Assembly (NCBI RefSeq): GCF_035784015.1
Contig: NZ_JALKOW010000002.1
DNA length: 64,000 nt
Origin: Comamonas sp009360615
GTDB taxonomy: Bacteria; Pseudomonadota; Gammaproteobacteria; Burkholderiales; Burkholderiaceae_C
Strand: one strand, 5' to 3'
Shown: positions 49,903-58,909 of the stretch, piece after piece
Position numbering within the stretch: position 1 is the first letter of the stretch
Layout of the letters: each line of letters starts with the position of its first letter
Program-made: the position numbers and the translations under genes
The notes under the pieces: generated by a model
The model's input: only the letters and a program-made list of their open reading frames with translations
What the model was told of the DNA's origin: nothing
Databases searched by the model: none

Positions 49903-52083
49903 ATGAGTCAAGCTGCAGCACGCGCCACCGGGGCCCAAGCCGCGCAAGAAGGCCTGAAACCTCCCGGCAGCCAGGCTTCAGCGCCTCCCGCCATCCCGCA
50001 GGGGCCCGTCATCCTGCTGCGTCGTCCACCGGATTGGGCTGAGCATGAGAAGCCTGCGCTGCCCGGCTCGCCGGCCATGCCCCACCACAAGCCCTGGATC
50101 CGCGTCTGCTACGGGCTGATTGCAGTCCTGGTCGGGCTGACGGGGGGGCTGGGCAATGCCTTGTTTTCCGCAAACCTGCCTACGATTCAGGGTCAGCTGG
50201 GGCTGACCTCGGTAGAGGCTGCCTGGCTGACGGGTGCCTACGTCATGTTCAATATGACGGCCAATCTGCTGGTCTACAAATTCCGCCAGCAGTTCGGCAT
50301 GCGCCTGTTCACCGAGATCGGCCTGGGCTGCTATGCGGCGCTCAGCGTGCTGCATCTGCTGCTGGGCAGCTACGACAGCCTGCTTCTGCTGCGTGCGGCC
50401 AGCGGTCTGGCCGCGGCGGCCTGCTCCTCGCTGAGCACGCTCTACATGCTGCAGGCCGCACCGCGCACCTATGTGCTCAAGATGCTGGTGGCCGGCGTGG
50501 GCGTGGTCCAGCTGGCCACGCCGCTGGCCTGGGTTTTGTCGCCGGGTCTGCTCTACAACAGCGAGTGGCACAACCTCTATCTGTTTGAAGCGGGTCTCGC
50601 GCTGATGTCCTTTGCCGCCGTGGTCCTGCTCAAACTGCCTTCGGGCCTGTACATCAGGACCTTCGAGAAGCTGGACTTCGTGACCTTCTGCCTGATGGTG
50701 CCGGGCCTGGGGCTGCTGATTGCCGTGCTGGTCCAGGGCTACTCGCGCTGGTGGTTCGATACGCCGGCGCTAGCCTGGATGCTGGTGGCGGCGATTGCGC
50801 TGCTCAGCGTCGCGCTCTATATCGAGCACCATCGTCACAACCCCATGTTCCACACGCGCTGGTTCGCGCAGATGCCGACAATTCGTTTCGTGATCGGTGC
50901 CATCTTGCTGCGCTTTCTCACCGCCGAGCAAAGCTACGGAGTGGTGGGGCTGATGCGCACACTGGGCATGACGTCCGACCAGATGCAACCGCTGTTCGCC
51001 GTCATCCTGCTCGGTACGCTGATCGGTGTCGTGCTCTCCGCCATCACCTTCGGCGTTCCGAATATGGGCAAGCAGATTGTGGTGGCGATTGCGCTGTTTG
51101 CCGTGGCAGCGTTTCTCGATCACCACCGCAGCAGCGTGGACCGTCCTTCGGACTTTTTCTTCAGCCAGTTTCTGCTGGCCGTGGGTTCGGGCGTCTTCAT
51201 GGGCCCGCTGATGCTGACCGGCATCATCCAGGGACTGAAGTTCGGCGCCAACCACATGCTCACGGCCGTGGTCACCATCTCCATGACCCAGGCCATGGGC
51301 GGCTTGCTGGGTTCGGCCTTGCTGAGCACTTACCAGACCTACCGCGAGCAGATCTACTCCGTGGCCCTGGTGGCGCAGATAGACCCGACCGATCCCGTGG
51401 TGGCCGAGCGGCTCAAGCTGCAGAACCAGATGTACGGCAAGCTGACACCCGACCTCGCCATGCGCGCCAACCAGGGAACCTTGCAGCTGTCGCAGGTCGT
51501 GCGGCGCGAAGCCAACGTGCGGGCCTATAACGACGTGTTTGCGCTCACGGCTTCCATCGCCTTGCTGTACCTGCTATGGAGCCTGGGAGCCTCGGCGCGC
51601 GTGCGCCAGGCTGCCGCCATGGTGCGCGCAATGACACGGCAAAGCGGCAACCAGGTGGCGGCAGCCGCCGGGACCGACGGTACGCCTCAGCGCGCACCTT
51701 CGGTGGCTCCGGTTGCAGAGCCTGAGGCAGCGAACGCCCATGAGCCCGACGCATCGCAGCGCGTCACGGTGGTGGTGCAACCCATGGCCACCGACGCCTA
51801 TGGCGATGTGGAGGAGGGCGCTCGGACCGAATCCGCCAGTCCGTCGCGGACCGTGGTGATCGAAGGTGTCGAGGCCAGTCACCTTGCCGCCGCCGCGCGG
51901 GCGGCCGAGACACGCGAGCAGGTGGTGCTGGCCAGCCGCGACCCTCTGCAGGACAACGATCAGGCGCTGCAGCTGGAGGCCGAGCTGGAGCAGGAAATCG
52001 AGAGGGACGGCCGCGCCAGCCCTGCGGCCGGCGATGGCGGCCGGGATGGCTCGGGCCCCCAGGCAAGGAACTCAAACCGATAA
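49903..52083 (+). CDS. DHA2-family MFS efflux permease with long C-terminal tail
   Basis: This inner-membrane antiporter has 726 residues, far longer than the ~500-540 of EmrB. A proline-rich cytoplasmic N-terminus of about 60 residues precedes 14 helices (about 67-570), with FSANLPTIQGQLGLTSVEAAWLTGAYVMFN in parts as the DHA2 opening. From about residue 585 the protein is a ~140-residue hydrophilic tail rich in Ala, Glu and Gln with low-complexity acidic stretches. The loop motif between helices 2 and 3 is weak. It is translated after tetR and followed by its adaptor gene. Confidence 0.9.
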   Translation: MSQAAARATGAQAAQEGLKPPGSQASAPPAIPQGPVILLRRPPDWAEHEKPALPGSPAMPHHKPWIRVCYGLIAVLVGLTGGLGNALFSANLPTIQGQLGLTSVEAAWLTGAYVMFNMTANLLVYKFRQQFGMRLFTEIGLGCYAALSVLHLLLGSYDSLLLLRAASGLAAAACSSLSTLYMLQAAPRTYVLKMLVAGVGVVQLATPLAWVLSPGLLYNSEWHNLYLFEAGLALMSFAAVVLLKLPSGLYIRTFEKLDFVTFCLMVPGLGLLIAVLVQGYSRWWFDTPALAWMLVAAIALLSVALYIEHHRHNPMFHTRWFAQMPTIRFVIGAILLRFLTAEQSYGVVGLMRTLGMTSDQMQPLFAVILLGTLIGVVLSAITFGVPNMGKQIVVAIALFAVAAFLDHHRSSVDRPSDFFFSQFLLAVGSGVFMGPLMLTGIIQGLKFGANHMLTAVVTISMTQAMGGLLGSALLSTYQTYREQIYSVALVAQIDPTDPVVAERLKLQNQMYGKLTPDLAMRANQGTLQLSQVVRREANVRAYNDVFALTASIALLYLLWSLGASARVRQAAAMVRAMTRQSGNQVAAAAGTDGTPQRAPSVAPVAEPEAANAHEPDASQRVTVVVQPMATDAYGDVEEGARTESASPSRTVVIEGVEASHLAAAARAAETREQVVLASRDPLQDNDQALQLEAELEQEIERDGRASPAAGDGGRDGSGPQARNSNR

Positions 52084-52099
52084 CAGCAAGAGATTGAGC

Positions 52100-53323
52100 A
52101 TGAGCGACAGTCAACAACCCCATTCCCCCGCCGCCTCTGCGGCGACAGCTGCCCCTTCACCCGCTGCAGCATTGCCTCCCACGCCGAAGAAGATCAAGCC
52201 TTCTTTGCGCAGCGTGCTCATCATGCTGGTCGTGGCCCTGGCAGGCATGCTGCTCGTGTTGCGGGCCTGGAATCTGTGGCCTTTCAACAGCTCTGTGGTG
52301 ACCACGGACAATGCCTATGTGCGTGGTGCCGTCACCGTGCTGGCTCCGCAGGTCAATGGCTATGTGACCGAGGTGCTGGTCAAGGATTACGAGCAGGTCA
52401 AGTCCGGCCAGGCGCTGGTGCGCATCGATAGCCGCAGCTATGAAGCGGCCGTAGCTCAGGCCCAGGCGCAACTGGCCAATGCCCAGGCGCAGCTGAGCAA
52501 TTCCGAACAGACACAGGCCCAGAACCGTGCCACGCTGAGTGCCAGCCGCGCCGGTCTGGCTGCCGTGGAGGCAGAGGCCCAGCGCTCGCAGGCGGAGCTC
52601 AAGCGTGTGCAGGAGCTGGCCGAGCGAGGCTCTGTGTCTCTGAACGAACGCGACAAGGTGCGAGCCACCTCGCGCCTGGCCGAGACCAATGTGGCCAAGG
52701 CCCAGGCCGACATCGCGATCAACCAGGAAAAGATCAAGGCCACGACCGTGGGCCGTGACTCTCTCAAGGCCCAGGTGCAGATGGCTGAAGCGCTGCTGCG
52801 CCAGGCTCAGATCAATCTGGACAACACCGTGGTCCATGCGCCCAGCGATGGACAGGTCAGCGAGGTCTCGGTGCGCAAGGGCCAGTACGTGGCGGCCGGT
52901 ACGCAGCTCATGTATGTGGTGCCGCCCACTTACTGGGTGGTGGCCAACTACAAGGAAACCCAGACCGCCGGGGTGCAGATCGGCCAGGCCGTGAGCTTCA
53001 GCGTGGATGCGCTGGGCGGCCTGCGCCTGATGGGGCATGTGCTGGAGATTGCGCCCGCCACGGGCTCGGAGTTCAGCGTCCTCAAGGCGGACAACGCCAC
53101 GGGCAATTTCACCAAGGTCGTCCAGCGTCTGCCCATCAAGATCGCCATTGACGAGGGCCAGGCCGATGCCGCGCGCCTGCGCCCCGGCATGTCGGTCATC
53201 GTGCGCCTCGACACTGCCCAGAAAGTAGAGCATCCAGCCCAATCTGTTCGCACTGATGGGGCGGAACTGTTTCAAAAATCCCAAACCCCTGGAGCTTCCG
53301 CCTCCGAACAGGCCAAGCCATGA
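52100..53323 (+). CDS. HlyD-family membrane fusion protein of the second efflux pump
   Basis: This EmrA-like adaptor has 407 residues. Anchor helix about 35-55; lipoyl half VVTTDNAYVRGAVTVLAPQVNGYV; a long Ala/Gln coiled hairpin (about 115-235) with repeated AQAQLANAQAQLSNSE; second lipoyl half HAPSDGQVSEVSVRKGQYV; barrel WVVANYKETQTAGVQIGQ. GAGCATGAG ribosome context is acceptable. It links the long-tailed permease to the NodT channel, whose ATG overlaps its stop by four bases. Confidence 0.93.
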   Translation: MSDSQQPHSPAASAATAAPSPAAALPPTPKKIKPSLRSVLIMLVVALAGMLLVLRAWNLWPFNSSVVTTDNAYVRGAVTVLAPQVNGYVTEVLVKDYEQVKSGQALVRIDSRSYEAAVAQAQAQLANAQAQLSNSEQTQAQNRATLSASRAGLAAVEAEAQRSQAELKRVQELAERGSVSLNERDKVRATSRLAETNVAKAQADIAINQEKIKATTVGRDSLKAQVQMAEALLRQAQINLDNTVVHAPSDGQVSEVSVRKGQYVAAGTQLMYVVPPTYWVVANYKETQTAGVQIGQAVSFSVDALGGLRLMGHVLEIAPATGSEFSVLKADNATGNFTKVVQRLPIKIAIDEGQADAARLRPGMSVIVRLDTAQKVEHPAQSVRTDGAELFQKSQTPGASASEQAKP

Positions 53324-54774
53324 AGAACGCCCTTCATACCGTGCGTGCCTTGCCCCTGGCGCTTGCATTCCTGATGGCTGGCTGCAGCGTGCCCAGTCTG
53401 ACCCGGGCCCCGGATAGCGCCCGGCCTGCATTGCCGGCCCACTGGAGCAAGGATCAGGCCGTAAGCGATGCGGATGCTGTGCAGACCGGCTGGTGGCAGG
53501 CCTTTGGCGACCCGCAGCTCAGTCGCTGGGTGGAGCTCGCTCTCGAGCGCAACAACGATGTGCTCACCGCCCTGGCCCGCGTCGAGGAGGCGCGCGCGAA
53601 TCTAGATGTGACGGGTTCTGCCGCCGCACCGCAGCTGTCGCTCAGCGCACCAGGCTCGGCCAACCGCAGCCTGAGCGCGCGAACCGGCCAGATGGTGCAT
53701 GTGCGTTCGGCCCAGCCCGTGCTGCAAGCGAGTTGGGAGCTGGATCTCTGGGACCGCCTGGGCAGTCTGAGCCGGGCTGCCGATAAACGCCTGCAGGCCA
53801 GCCAGGCGGATCGCGACGCGGTACGTCTGACGGTGGCCGCGACCGTGGCGCAGGCCTATATCGCACTGCGCTCGCTGCAGGCCCAGCTGGCCGTGGCCGA
53901 GGACACGGTGAAGTCGCGCGAGGATGCGGTGCGTCTGCTCACCGACCAGGTACGTGTGGGCTATATCTCGCAGCTGCAGCAGAGCCAGGCGCTGGCCGAG
54001 CTGGAAAGCGTACGGCAATCGGTGCAGCAGCTGTCTCTGGCACTGCAGCGCCAGCGCATAGCGCTGATGCAGCTGGTGGGCGGAAGCGGTGATGAGCAGG
54101 CACAGGCCCTGGCCCTGGCCCTCTCCAGCTTGAGCGTCCATGCCGGACTCGAGTCCATGAGCCTGCCTGCGATGCCTGCACCTGGCTTGCCGTCGGGCTT
54201 GCTGGAGCGCCGCCCCGACATTGCACGGGCCCAGCTATTGCTGGCGGCCAGCGACAGCAATCTTGCGGCACAGCGTTCGGCCTTTTTGCCGCAGGTGAGC
54301 CTGAGCGCGAACTTCGGCAGCCTGTTCATCAACGCGCTGGATTACAACCCGGCCCGGATCTGGTCGCTGGGCGGCAGCATTCTGGCCCCGCTGTTCAACG
54401 GCGGTCGCCTGCAGGGTCAGTTCGATGCGGCATCTGCACAGCGCGATCAGGCCGCCTATGCCTATCGCGGTGTGGTCATCAAGGCCTTTGGCGATGTGGA
54501 AACAGCTCTGGTCAGCTCCCAGCAACTGCAAGCCCAGTGGGAGCATGCCAAGGAACGCGAAAAAGTGCTGGGTCGTACCCTGGGCTTTGCCAAGGATCGG
54601 TATGAGGCCGGCTATGCCAGCTACCTGGAGGAGCTGGATGCCCAGCGCAATCTGTTTGCCGTTCAGCAGGAAGTGCTGCGCCTGCGTCAGAGCCAGTTGG
54701 AAAACGCCGTGGCGTTGTACCAGGCGCTGGGTGGCGGCTGGCAACTGGCCGATACAGCTGCCCCGCAACCTTGA
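53320..54774 (+). CDS. NodT-family outer-membrane efflux channel lipoprotein, second pump
   Basis: This is a TolC-like exit channel of 484 residues, coupled to the adaptor gene by ATGA overlap. A lipoprotein signal ends in LMAGC with the lipidated cysteine near residue 22. Family features are WWQAFGDPQLSRWVELAL, LLERRPDIARAQLLLAA at the start of the second half and GGSILAPLFNGGRLQGQFDAA. It completes the tetR-emrB-hlyD-nodT operon, the second tripartite pump in the window. Confidence 0.93.
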   Translation: MKNALHTVRALPLALAFLMAGCSVPSLTRAPDSARPALPAHWSKDQAVSDADAVQTGWWQAFGDPQLSRWVELALERNNDVLTALARVEEARANLDVTGSAAAPQLSLSAPGSANRSLSARTGQMVHVRSAQPVLQASWELDLWDRLGSLSRAADKRLQASQADRDAVRLTVAATVAQAYIALRSLQAQLAVAEDTVKSREDAVRLLTDQVRVGYISQLQQSQALAELESVRQSVQQLSLALQRQRIALMQLVGGSGDEQAQALALALSSLSVHAGLESMSLPAMPAPGLPSGLLERRPDIARAQLLLAASDSNLAAQRSAFLPQVSLSANFGSLFINALDYNPARIWSLGGSILAPLFNGGRLQGQFDAASAQRDQAAYAYRGVVIKAFGDVETALVSSQQLQAQWEHAKEREKVLGRTLGFAKDRYEAGYASYLEELDAQRNLFAVQQEVLRLRQSQLENAVALYQALGGGWQLADTAAPQP

Positions 54775-54821
54775 ATTCGGGTCATAGACTCCTGAAAAAA
54801 TGAGCGTTTTCCGCTTGTCTT

Positions 54822-55490
54822 CTATAGGCTCCAGGGCATATTGAAGTAATACCAAAGGCCGACGGCAGCCAGGGCCAGCACCAGCAGCCACAGATACCGG
54901 CCTTGCCCTCTGGGGACTTCTCCCGGCGATGGCGCTCCGGGCTGAAAGTGGTTGGGGGCGCTGGCCCGCACCGATTGCCGTTGCAGGATCTGCCAGTCCA
55001 GCGCAATGCCATCCATGGCCGCATCGATATGGTCCTTCGCCTGGGCAAGACCCAGGCCCGTGGCGTCGCGCAGCAGCTTGATGGCCTCGATCTTGTTGCC
55101 GCGTGCCATGGCGTCTTCCACCTCGGCCCTGATCTCTGCGGGCACTGCGTTCGCGCCGGACATCAACGCCTCTATGGCCTCTGCATGATCGCCGCTCACG
55201 GTGACGCGGGTGGTGGTCTTGCCATTGACGGTCGTGGTGGTGGTCTTGATGGAGGAGAGGGCGCTGAGAGGGACGGTGCCAGCCGGATCCCGTGGATCGC
55301 GCACCGGCCGACTCGCTTGCGTCTGCCTTGCGGCGCCCTGATGGACAAAGTCCGGCCCATCGCTGGCTTCCAGCAGATCTCTGGCCTCTTTGAGACCCAG
55401 CCCGCTTTGTTCGCGAAGCTGTTTGATGGCGTCGATCTTGCGACCGCTTCGCCAGTGCTTGAGGATTTTTTGCGGAATCTGTGCGGGCAT
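54822..55490 (-). CDS. Membrane-anchored protein with two L7/L12 C-terminal-like domains
   Basis: I know no function for this 222-residue protein, but its build is distinctive. Two segments, about 15-45 (KIDAIKQLREQSGLGLKEAR) and about 130-160 (KIEAIKLLRDATGLGLAQAK), match the ribosomal L7/L12 C-terminal helix-turn-helix, including GLGL. Between them is a variable linker with a Thr-rich beta stretch. A single membrane helix lies near residues 203-219 at the C-terminus. It is not a ribosomal protein in the usual sense. It is convergent with the second efflux operon. Confidence 0.8.
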   Translation of the reverse strand: MPAQIPQKILKHWRSGRKIDAIKQLREQSGLGLKEARDLLEASDGPDFVHQGAARQTQASRPVRDPRDPAGTVPLSALSSIKTTTTTVNGKTTTRVTVSGDHAEAIEALMSGANAVPAEIRAEVEDAMARGNKIEAIKLLRDATGLGLAQAKDHIDAAMDGIALDWQILQRQSVRASAPNHFQPGAPSPGEVPRGQGRYLWLLVLALAAVGLWYYFNMPWSL

Positions 55491-55622
55491 GTGCGGCTCC
55501 TTGGGGCGGTGGGGGTAAATCTGGCTTCAACTCCATCCAGCGGATGGTGGCGGAAGTCCCGGGCGCAGGTCTGGGACTCTCGTGGTAGGCCATACGCCGA
55601 TCTGCCTGGACCTTCGGAGGTT

Positions 55623-55640
55623 CCCGTGCAGCTGCACGGG
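55623..55640. repeat. Perfect 18-bp palindrome
   Basis: CCCGTGCAGCTGCACGGG is self-complementary over its full length, with no loop. It lies 133 bp upstream of the L7/L12-like gene on the minus strand and may be an operator for it. Confidence 0.6.
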
Positions 55641-55760
55641 CACTGGCGGGTTCCTGTGCGAACGGCCCGCATGCTCCACGGCGTCGGGCGTGAGCTCGCA
55701 GTCCGGGCTCGCCGGAAGGGCAGGCCTTGCAGAGATCGTCACGAGGCAGGCCATCAGCCC

Positions 55761-55781
55761 GGCCATGCCCTTGGCATGGCC
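55761..55781. repeat. Inverted repeat with 9-bp arms and a 3-nt loop
   Basis: GGCCATGCC and GGCATGGCC around CTT form a strong hairpin, followed by a second GGCGCATGGC copy. It has no T-run and is placed after the amidotransferase stop on the minus strand, so it may be a Rho-independent-like stop or a protein site. Confidence 0.55.
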
Positions 55782-55943
55782 CTGGCGCATGGCAACGGCG
55801 GTCCGGGCCAGCTGCAGGACGCATGGTCTGTGGTTGCTCAGCAGCGTCGAGGCACCCAGGTCTTCTCTGGCATTATGAAGTCCATGACGCTCTTGGTACC
55901 CGGTGTCCTCTCCATCCATGCCGGGTGCCAGAAGTCTGCATGC

Positions 55944-56726
55944 TCATAGCTGCATGTGCAGGTATTGATCGGACTTGAGACGAAAGTGCTTCAGGGTGGC
56001 CGAGGTGCTGCTGCACGAAATCGAAATCGGCTTGTCGAGCTGATCGGTCCATGCCTTGTAGGTACGCAGTGCCATGGCGTGCAACTGGTCTATGTGCCGC
56101 GGCAGCCGCTCCAGGATCTGGGCCTCGCTCTGCACGGCCGGGCCTCGGGCCTGCAGCAGCTCGTCATGGCCGTCGCCGCACCATCGGCGAACGCTGTCTG
56201 CGGTCACTTCCAGATGGCCTTGAAACGCCCATTGCCGGCCATGGACGAAGCCCTTGTTCAGGCAATGCTTGCCGATCATGGTGCGCCTGGCTGATGCGGG
56301 AATGTCGAAGCTGTCGTAGTGCCAGTTGAAGATGGTGGCCTGCGCAGGAAGGTCCATCAGCTTCTGGGCACAGGGCGTTATGCGGACTTCGCTCCAGCCG
56401 ATATTCGGCCATGGGTTGCGCCATACGGCTGCGCCCAGGGCGCGCGCCAGCATTTGCGCGCCAAAACAGTGTCCCAGCACGGGGATGTCGTGCCGGACCG
56501 CGCTTTGAAGCAAGCAGCGTTCCTCATCGATCCAGTGCAGCTGCTCGTTCGCGCAATGATTGCTGCCCAGCACGATGATGCCGCGATAGTCGCGCGCATT
56601 GGCCGGGGCCGCGCCTTCGGCACAAGGGTCTATCAGCACATGGTCAATGGCTTGCTGGCGCAGATGGTCCAGCAGTATGCCGGGACCTTGCGAGGCTTCA
56701 TGCTGGAGGATGACGACAGGCTTCAT
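55944..56726 (-). CDS. Class I glutamine amidotransferase domain protein
   Basis: This 260-residue protein is a stand-alone type 1 amidotransferase. The nucleophile C87 sits in LGHCFGAQ and the His/Glu partner in FQGHLEV. The N-terminal half carries GIIVLGSNHCANEQLHWIDEE, the typical segment before the nucleophile. Such proteins hydrolyse glutamine or gamma-glutamyl compounds, for example in polyamine-related pathways (PuuD-like) or as GMP-synthase-like paralogues. Substrate unknown. Divergent from kup with 212 bp between; GGCTTGA-GTG-TCAAGCC (56735-56751) lies just before it. Confidence 0.85.
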   Translation of the reverse strand: MKPVVILQHEASQGPGILLDHLRQQAIDHVLIDPCAEGAAPANARDYRGIIVLGSNHCANEQLHWIDEERCLLQSAVRHDIPVLGHCFGAQMLARALGAAVWRNPWPNIGWSEVRITPCAQKLMDLPAQATIFNWHYDSFDIPASARRTMIGKHCLNKGFVHGRQWAFQGHLEVTADSVRRWCGDGHDELLQARGPAVQSEAQILERLPRHIDQLHAMALRTYKAWTDQLDKPISISCSSTSATLKHFRLKSDQYLHMQL

Positions 56727-56734
56727 GAAAGGCG

Positions 56735-56751
56735 GGCTTGAGTGTCAAGCC
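56735..56751. promoter_or_regulatory. Inverted repeat before the amidotransferase gene
   Basis: GGCTTGA-GTG-TCAAGCC is a perfect 7-bp inverted repeat 8 bp upstream of the gene start. It overlaps where a promoter or ribosome site would be and could be an operator. Confidence 0.4.
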
Positions 56752-56938
56752 GGTGGTTGCGAAGTCCTGAATTTAGGTGTGTCGGCCTCAAGCCCCGGTA
56801 TGGATTGCAGTGGCCGCTATCAAGATGGTGTAAAGAGCAAGGACGGGAGTTGATGCCGTCAGGCTTTCCAATTTCCCGGGGCGTGCCATACTGGGCTGCC
56901 GTCCATCAGCGGGCGGCGACCTCTTTCACTGCAAATGC

Positions 56939-58858
56939 ATGGCTATGTCACAGAGCAAACCTGGGCTTCAGGGAGATGGAAAATCGGGGCAGGGCAGCAG
57001 CCAGTCGGCACTGACGCTGGCGGCCCTGGGCGTGGTGTTCGGCGATATCGGCACCAGTCCGCTCTATGCGTTCAAGGAGGCCTTCACCGGCACCCATGGG
57101 CTGGCGGTCGGGCCCGAGAATGTGCTGGCTGCGCTTTCTGCGCTGCTGTGGGCCGTGATCGTCATCGTCGCCATCAAGTATGTATGGGTGGTGCTCAGCC
57201 ACGATAACGACGGCGAGGGCGGCGTGCTGGCACTGACGGCGCTGGCCCACCGCGTGATGGGCGATCAGTCGCGCCGCTCGCGCTTTGTGGTCGCTGCCGG
57301 CGTGTTTGCGGCCGCACTGTTCTATGGGGACGCCATCATCACGCCGGCGATTTCCGTGCTCTCCGCCGTGGAGGGCATGAGCATTGCCACGCCGGAGTTC
57401 GAGCATTTCATCGTCCCCATCACCATCGGCATTCTGATCGGGCTGTTCTCCATCCAGATGAAGGGCACCAGTGTGGTGGGGAAGCTGTTCGGCCCGGTCA
57501 CCATTGTCTGGTTCCTCTGCATTGCCTGGGCAGGCGTGGCCAGCATTGTGCAGACGCCCATGGTGCTGCAGGCCGTGAACCCGCTGCATGCGCTGCGTTT
57601 CGCCGTGCAGCACACGGACAAGGCCTTCTTTCTGCTATCGGCCGTGTTTTTGGCCATGACAGGTGCCGAGGCCCTCTATGCCGACATGGGACATTTCGGC
57701 AGCCGGGCCGTGCGACTGGGCTGGTATGGACTGGTGTTTCCGGCGCTGATGCTCAATTATTTCGGCCAGGGTGCCCTGCTGTTGCGCGATGCGACGGCGG
57801 CGAGCAATCCCTTTTTTCTGCTGGCTGCGCCGTCCTGGCTGCTGGTGTTTGTGGTCCTGGCCACGGCCGCCACGGTGATCGCTTCTCAGGCGACCATCTC
57901 GGGGGCCTATTCCATGACCCTGCAGGCCAGCCGGCTGGGATATCTGCCGCGTGTGCGTGTGCTGCACACCTCCGATCAGGAGCAGGGACAGATCTACATC
58001 CCCAGCGTGAACTGGCTGATGCTGCTGGCTGTGATCGCGCTGGTGCTGGCCTTCAAGTCCTCCGGGGCGCTGGCGGCTGCCTACGGCATTGCGGTGTCCG
58101 GAACCATGCTGATCACCACCATGCTGGTGGGCTTTGTCGTCTATCTGGGGCGCAGTCGTGCAAGAGGGCTGACGCTGTCGGCACTGGCCTGTTTTGCGCT
58201 GCTGGAGGTAGGCTTTTTTGCCTCGAATCTGACCAAGCTGGAACAGGGCGGCTGGCTGCCGTTGACGCTGGGCGCCCTCATCTTCATTGCGCTGATGACC
58301 TGGCGTGATGGCACCCAGCTCGTGGCAGAGCACAGGCGTCGCCTCGATATCCCCATGAGCGATCTGATGAGTTCGCCCATGAGCGGCGTGCCCGTGGTGT
58401 CCGGAACCGCGGTCTATCTGACTTCCGACCCCAAGCTGGTGCCGAACGCGTTGTTCCACAATCTCAAGCATTTCAAGGTCATGCATGAGCAGACGGTGTT
58501 TCTCCATGTGATCAACGAAAACACTCCCTATGTGCATGAGGGCGAGCGCCTGAGGCTCAAGCCCATGTGCAATGGGGTCTGGGCGCTGGACATGCATTTC
58601 GGCTTTCGCGAGCAGCCCGATATTCCGGCGGCGCTCAAGCGCTTGACTCCGGATGCCGATGGCGAGATACCGAACCTCGATCCCATGACGACCAGCTTTT
58701 TCGTGGCCAGGGTACAGGTGGTTGACGGGCCCGGTGGTCTTTCCGCCTGGCGCTGCGCGCTGTTTGGCTGGATGTCGCGCCAGTCGGCCAGTGCGGCCAC
58801 GTACTACAAGCTGCCCGCGAACCAGGTGGTGGAACTGGGCACGCAGGTCGTGCTTTGA
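56939..58858 (+). CDS. kup: Low-affinity potassium uptake protein Kup
   Basis: This potassium/proton symporter has 639 residues and about 12 inner-membrane helices, followed by a C-terminal cytoplasmic domain from about 470. The N-terminal signature GVVFGDIGTSPLYAFKEAF and the segment FYGDAIITPAISVLSAVEG are diagnostic for the Kup/HAK family. The C-terminal part, with SGTAVYLTSDP, is complete. It is a single gene with its promoter in the spacer shared with the divergent amidotransferase. Confidence 0.96.
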   Translation: MAMSQSKPGLQGDGKSGQGSSQSALTLAALGVVFGDIGTSPLYAFKEAFTGTHGLAVGPENVLAALSALLWAVIVIVAIKYVWVVLSHDNDGEGGVLALTALAHRVMGDQSRRSRFVVAAGVFAAALFYGDAIITPAISVLSAVEGMSIATPEFEHFIVPITIGILIGLFSIQMKGTSVVGKLFGPVTIVWFLCIAWAGVASIVQTPMVLQAVNPLHALRFAVQHTDKAFFLLSAVFLAMTGAEALYADMGHFGSRAVRLGWYGLVFPALMLNYFGQGALLLRDATAASNPFFLLAAPSWLLVFVVLATAATVIASQATISGAYSMTLQASRLGYLPRVRVLHTSDQEQGQIYIPSVNWLMLLAVIALVLAFKSSGALAAAYGIAVSGTMLITTMLVGFVVYLGRSRARGLTLSALACFALLEVGFFASNLTKLEQGGWLPLTLGALIFIALMTWRDGTQLVAEHRRRLDIPMSDLMSSPMSGVPVVSGTAVYLTSDPKLVPNALFHNLKHFKVMHEQTVFLHVINENTPYVHEGERLRLKPMCNGVWALDMHFGFREQPDIPAALKRLTPDADGEIPNLDPMTTSFFVARVQVVDGPGGLSAWRCALFGWMSRQSASAATYYKLPANQVVELGTQVVL

Positions 58859-58873
58859 ATGTTTGAGATGGCA

Positions 58874-58892
58874 AGCCAGCAAGGCGCTGGCT
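58874..58892. terminator. Stem-loop between kup and the AhpD-like gene
   Basis: AGCCAGC-AAGGC-GCTGGCT is a perfect 7-bp stem in the 51-bp space between two convergent genes. No T-run follows, so this is a tentative bidirectional terminator. Confidence 0.4.
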
Positions 58893-58909
58893 GCTAACGT
58901 TCCGGAATA

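Larger units (their letters stand above)
55491..55943. other. 453-bp gap rich in palindromes, no gene recognised
   Basis: Open frames on both strands here are short and look non-coding. Two strong palindromes stand out: CCCGTGCAGCTGCACGGG (55623-55640, 18 bp, perfect) and GGCCATGCC-CTT-GGCATGGCC (55761-55781, 9-bp stem, 3-nt loop). The gap lies between the starts of the L7/L12-like protein and the end of the amidotransferase gene, both minus-strand. Confidence 0.5.

Noticed and set aside
55527..55919. Open frames on both strands in the gap after the L7/L12-like gene
   Set aside because: Their translations are unstructured, Arg/Pro/Cys-rich and contain the palindromes; no ribosome site, so I treat the gap as non-coding.
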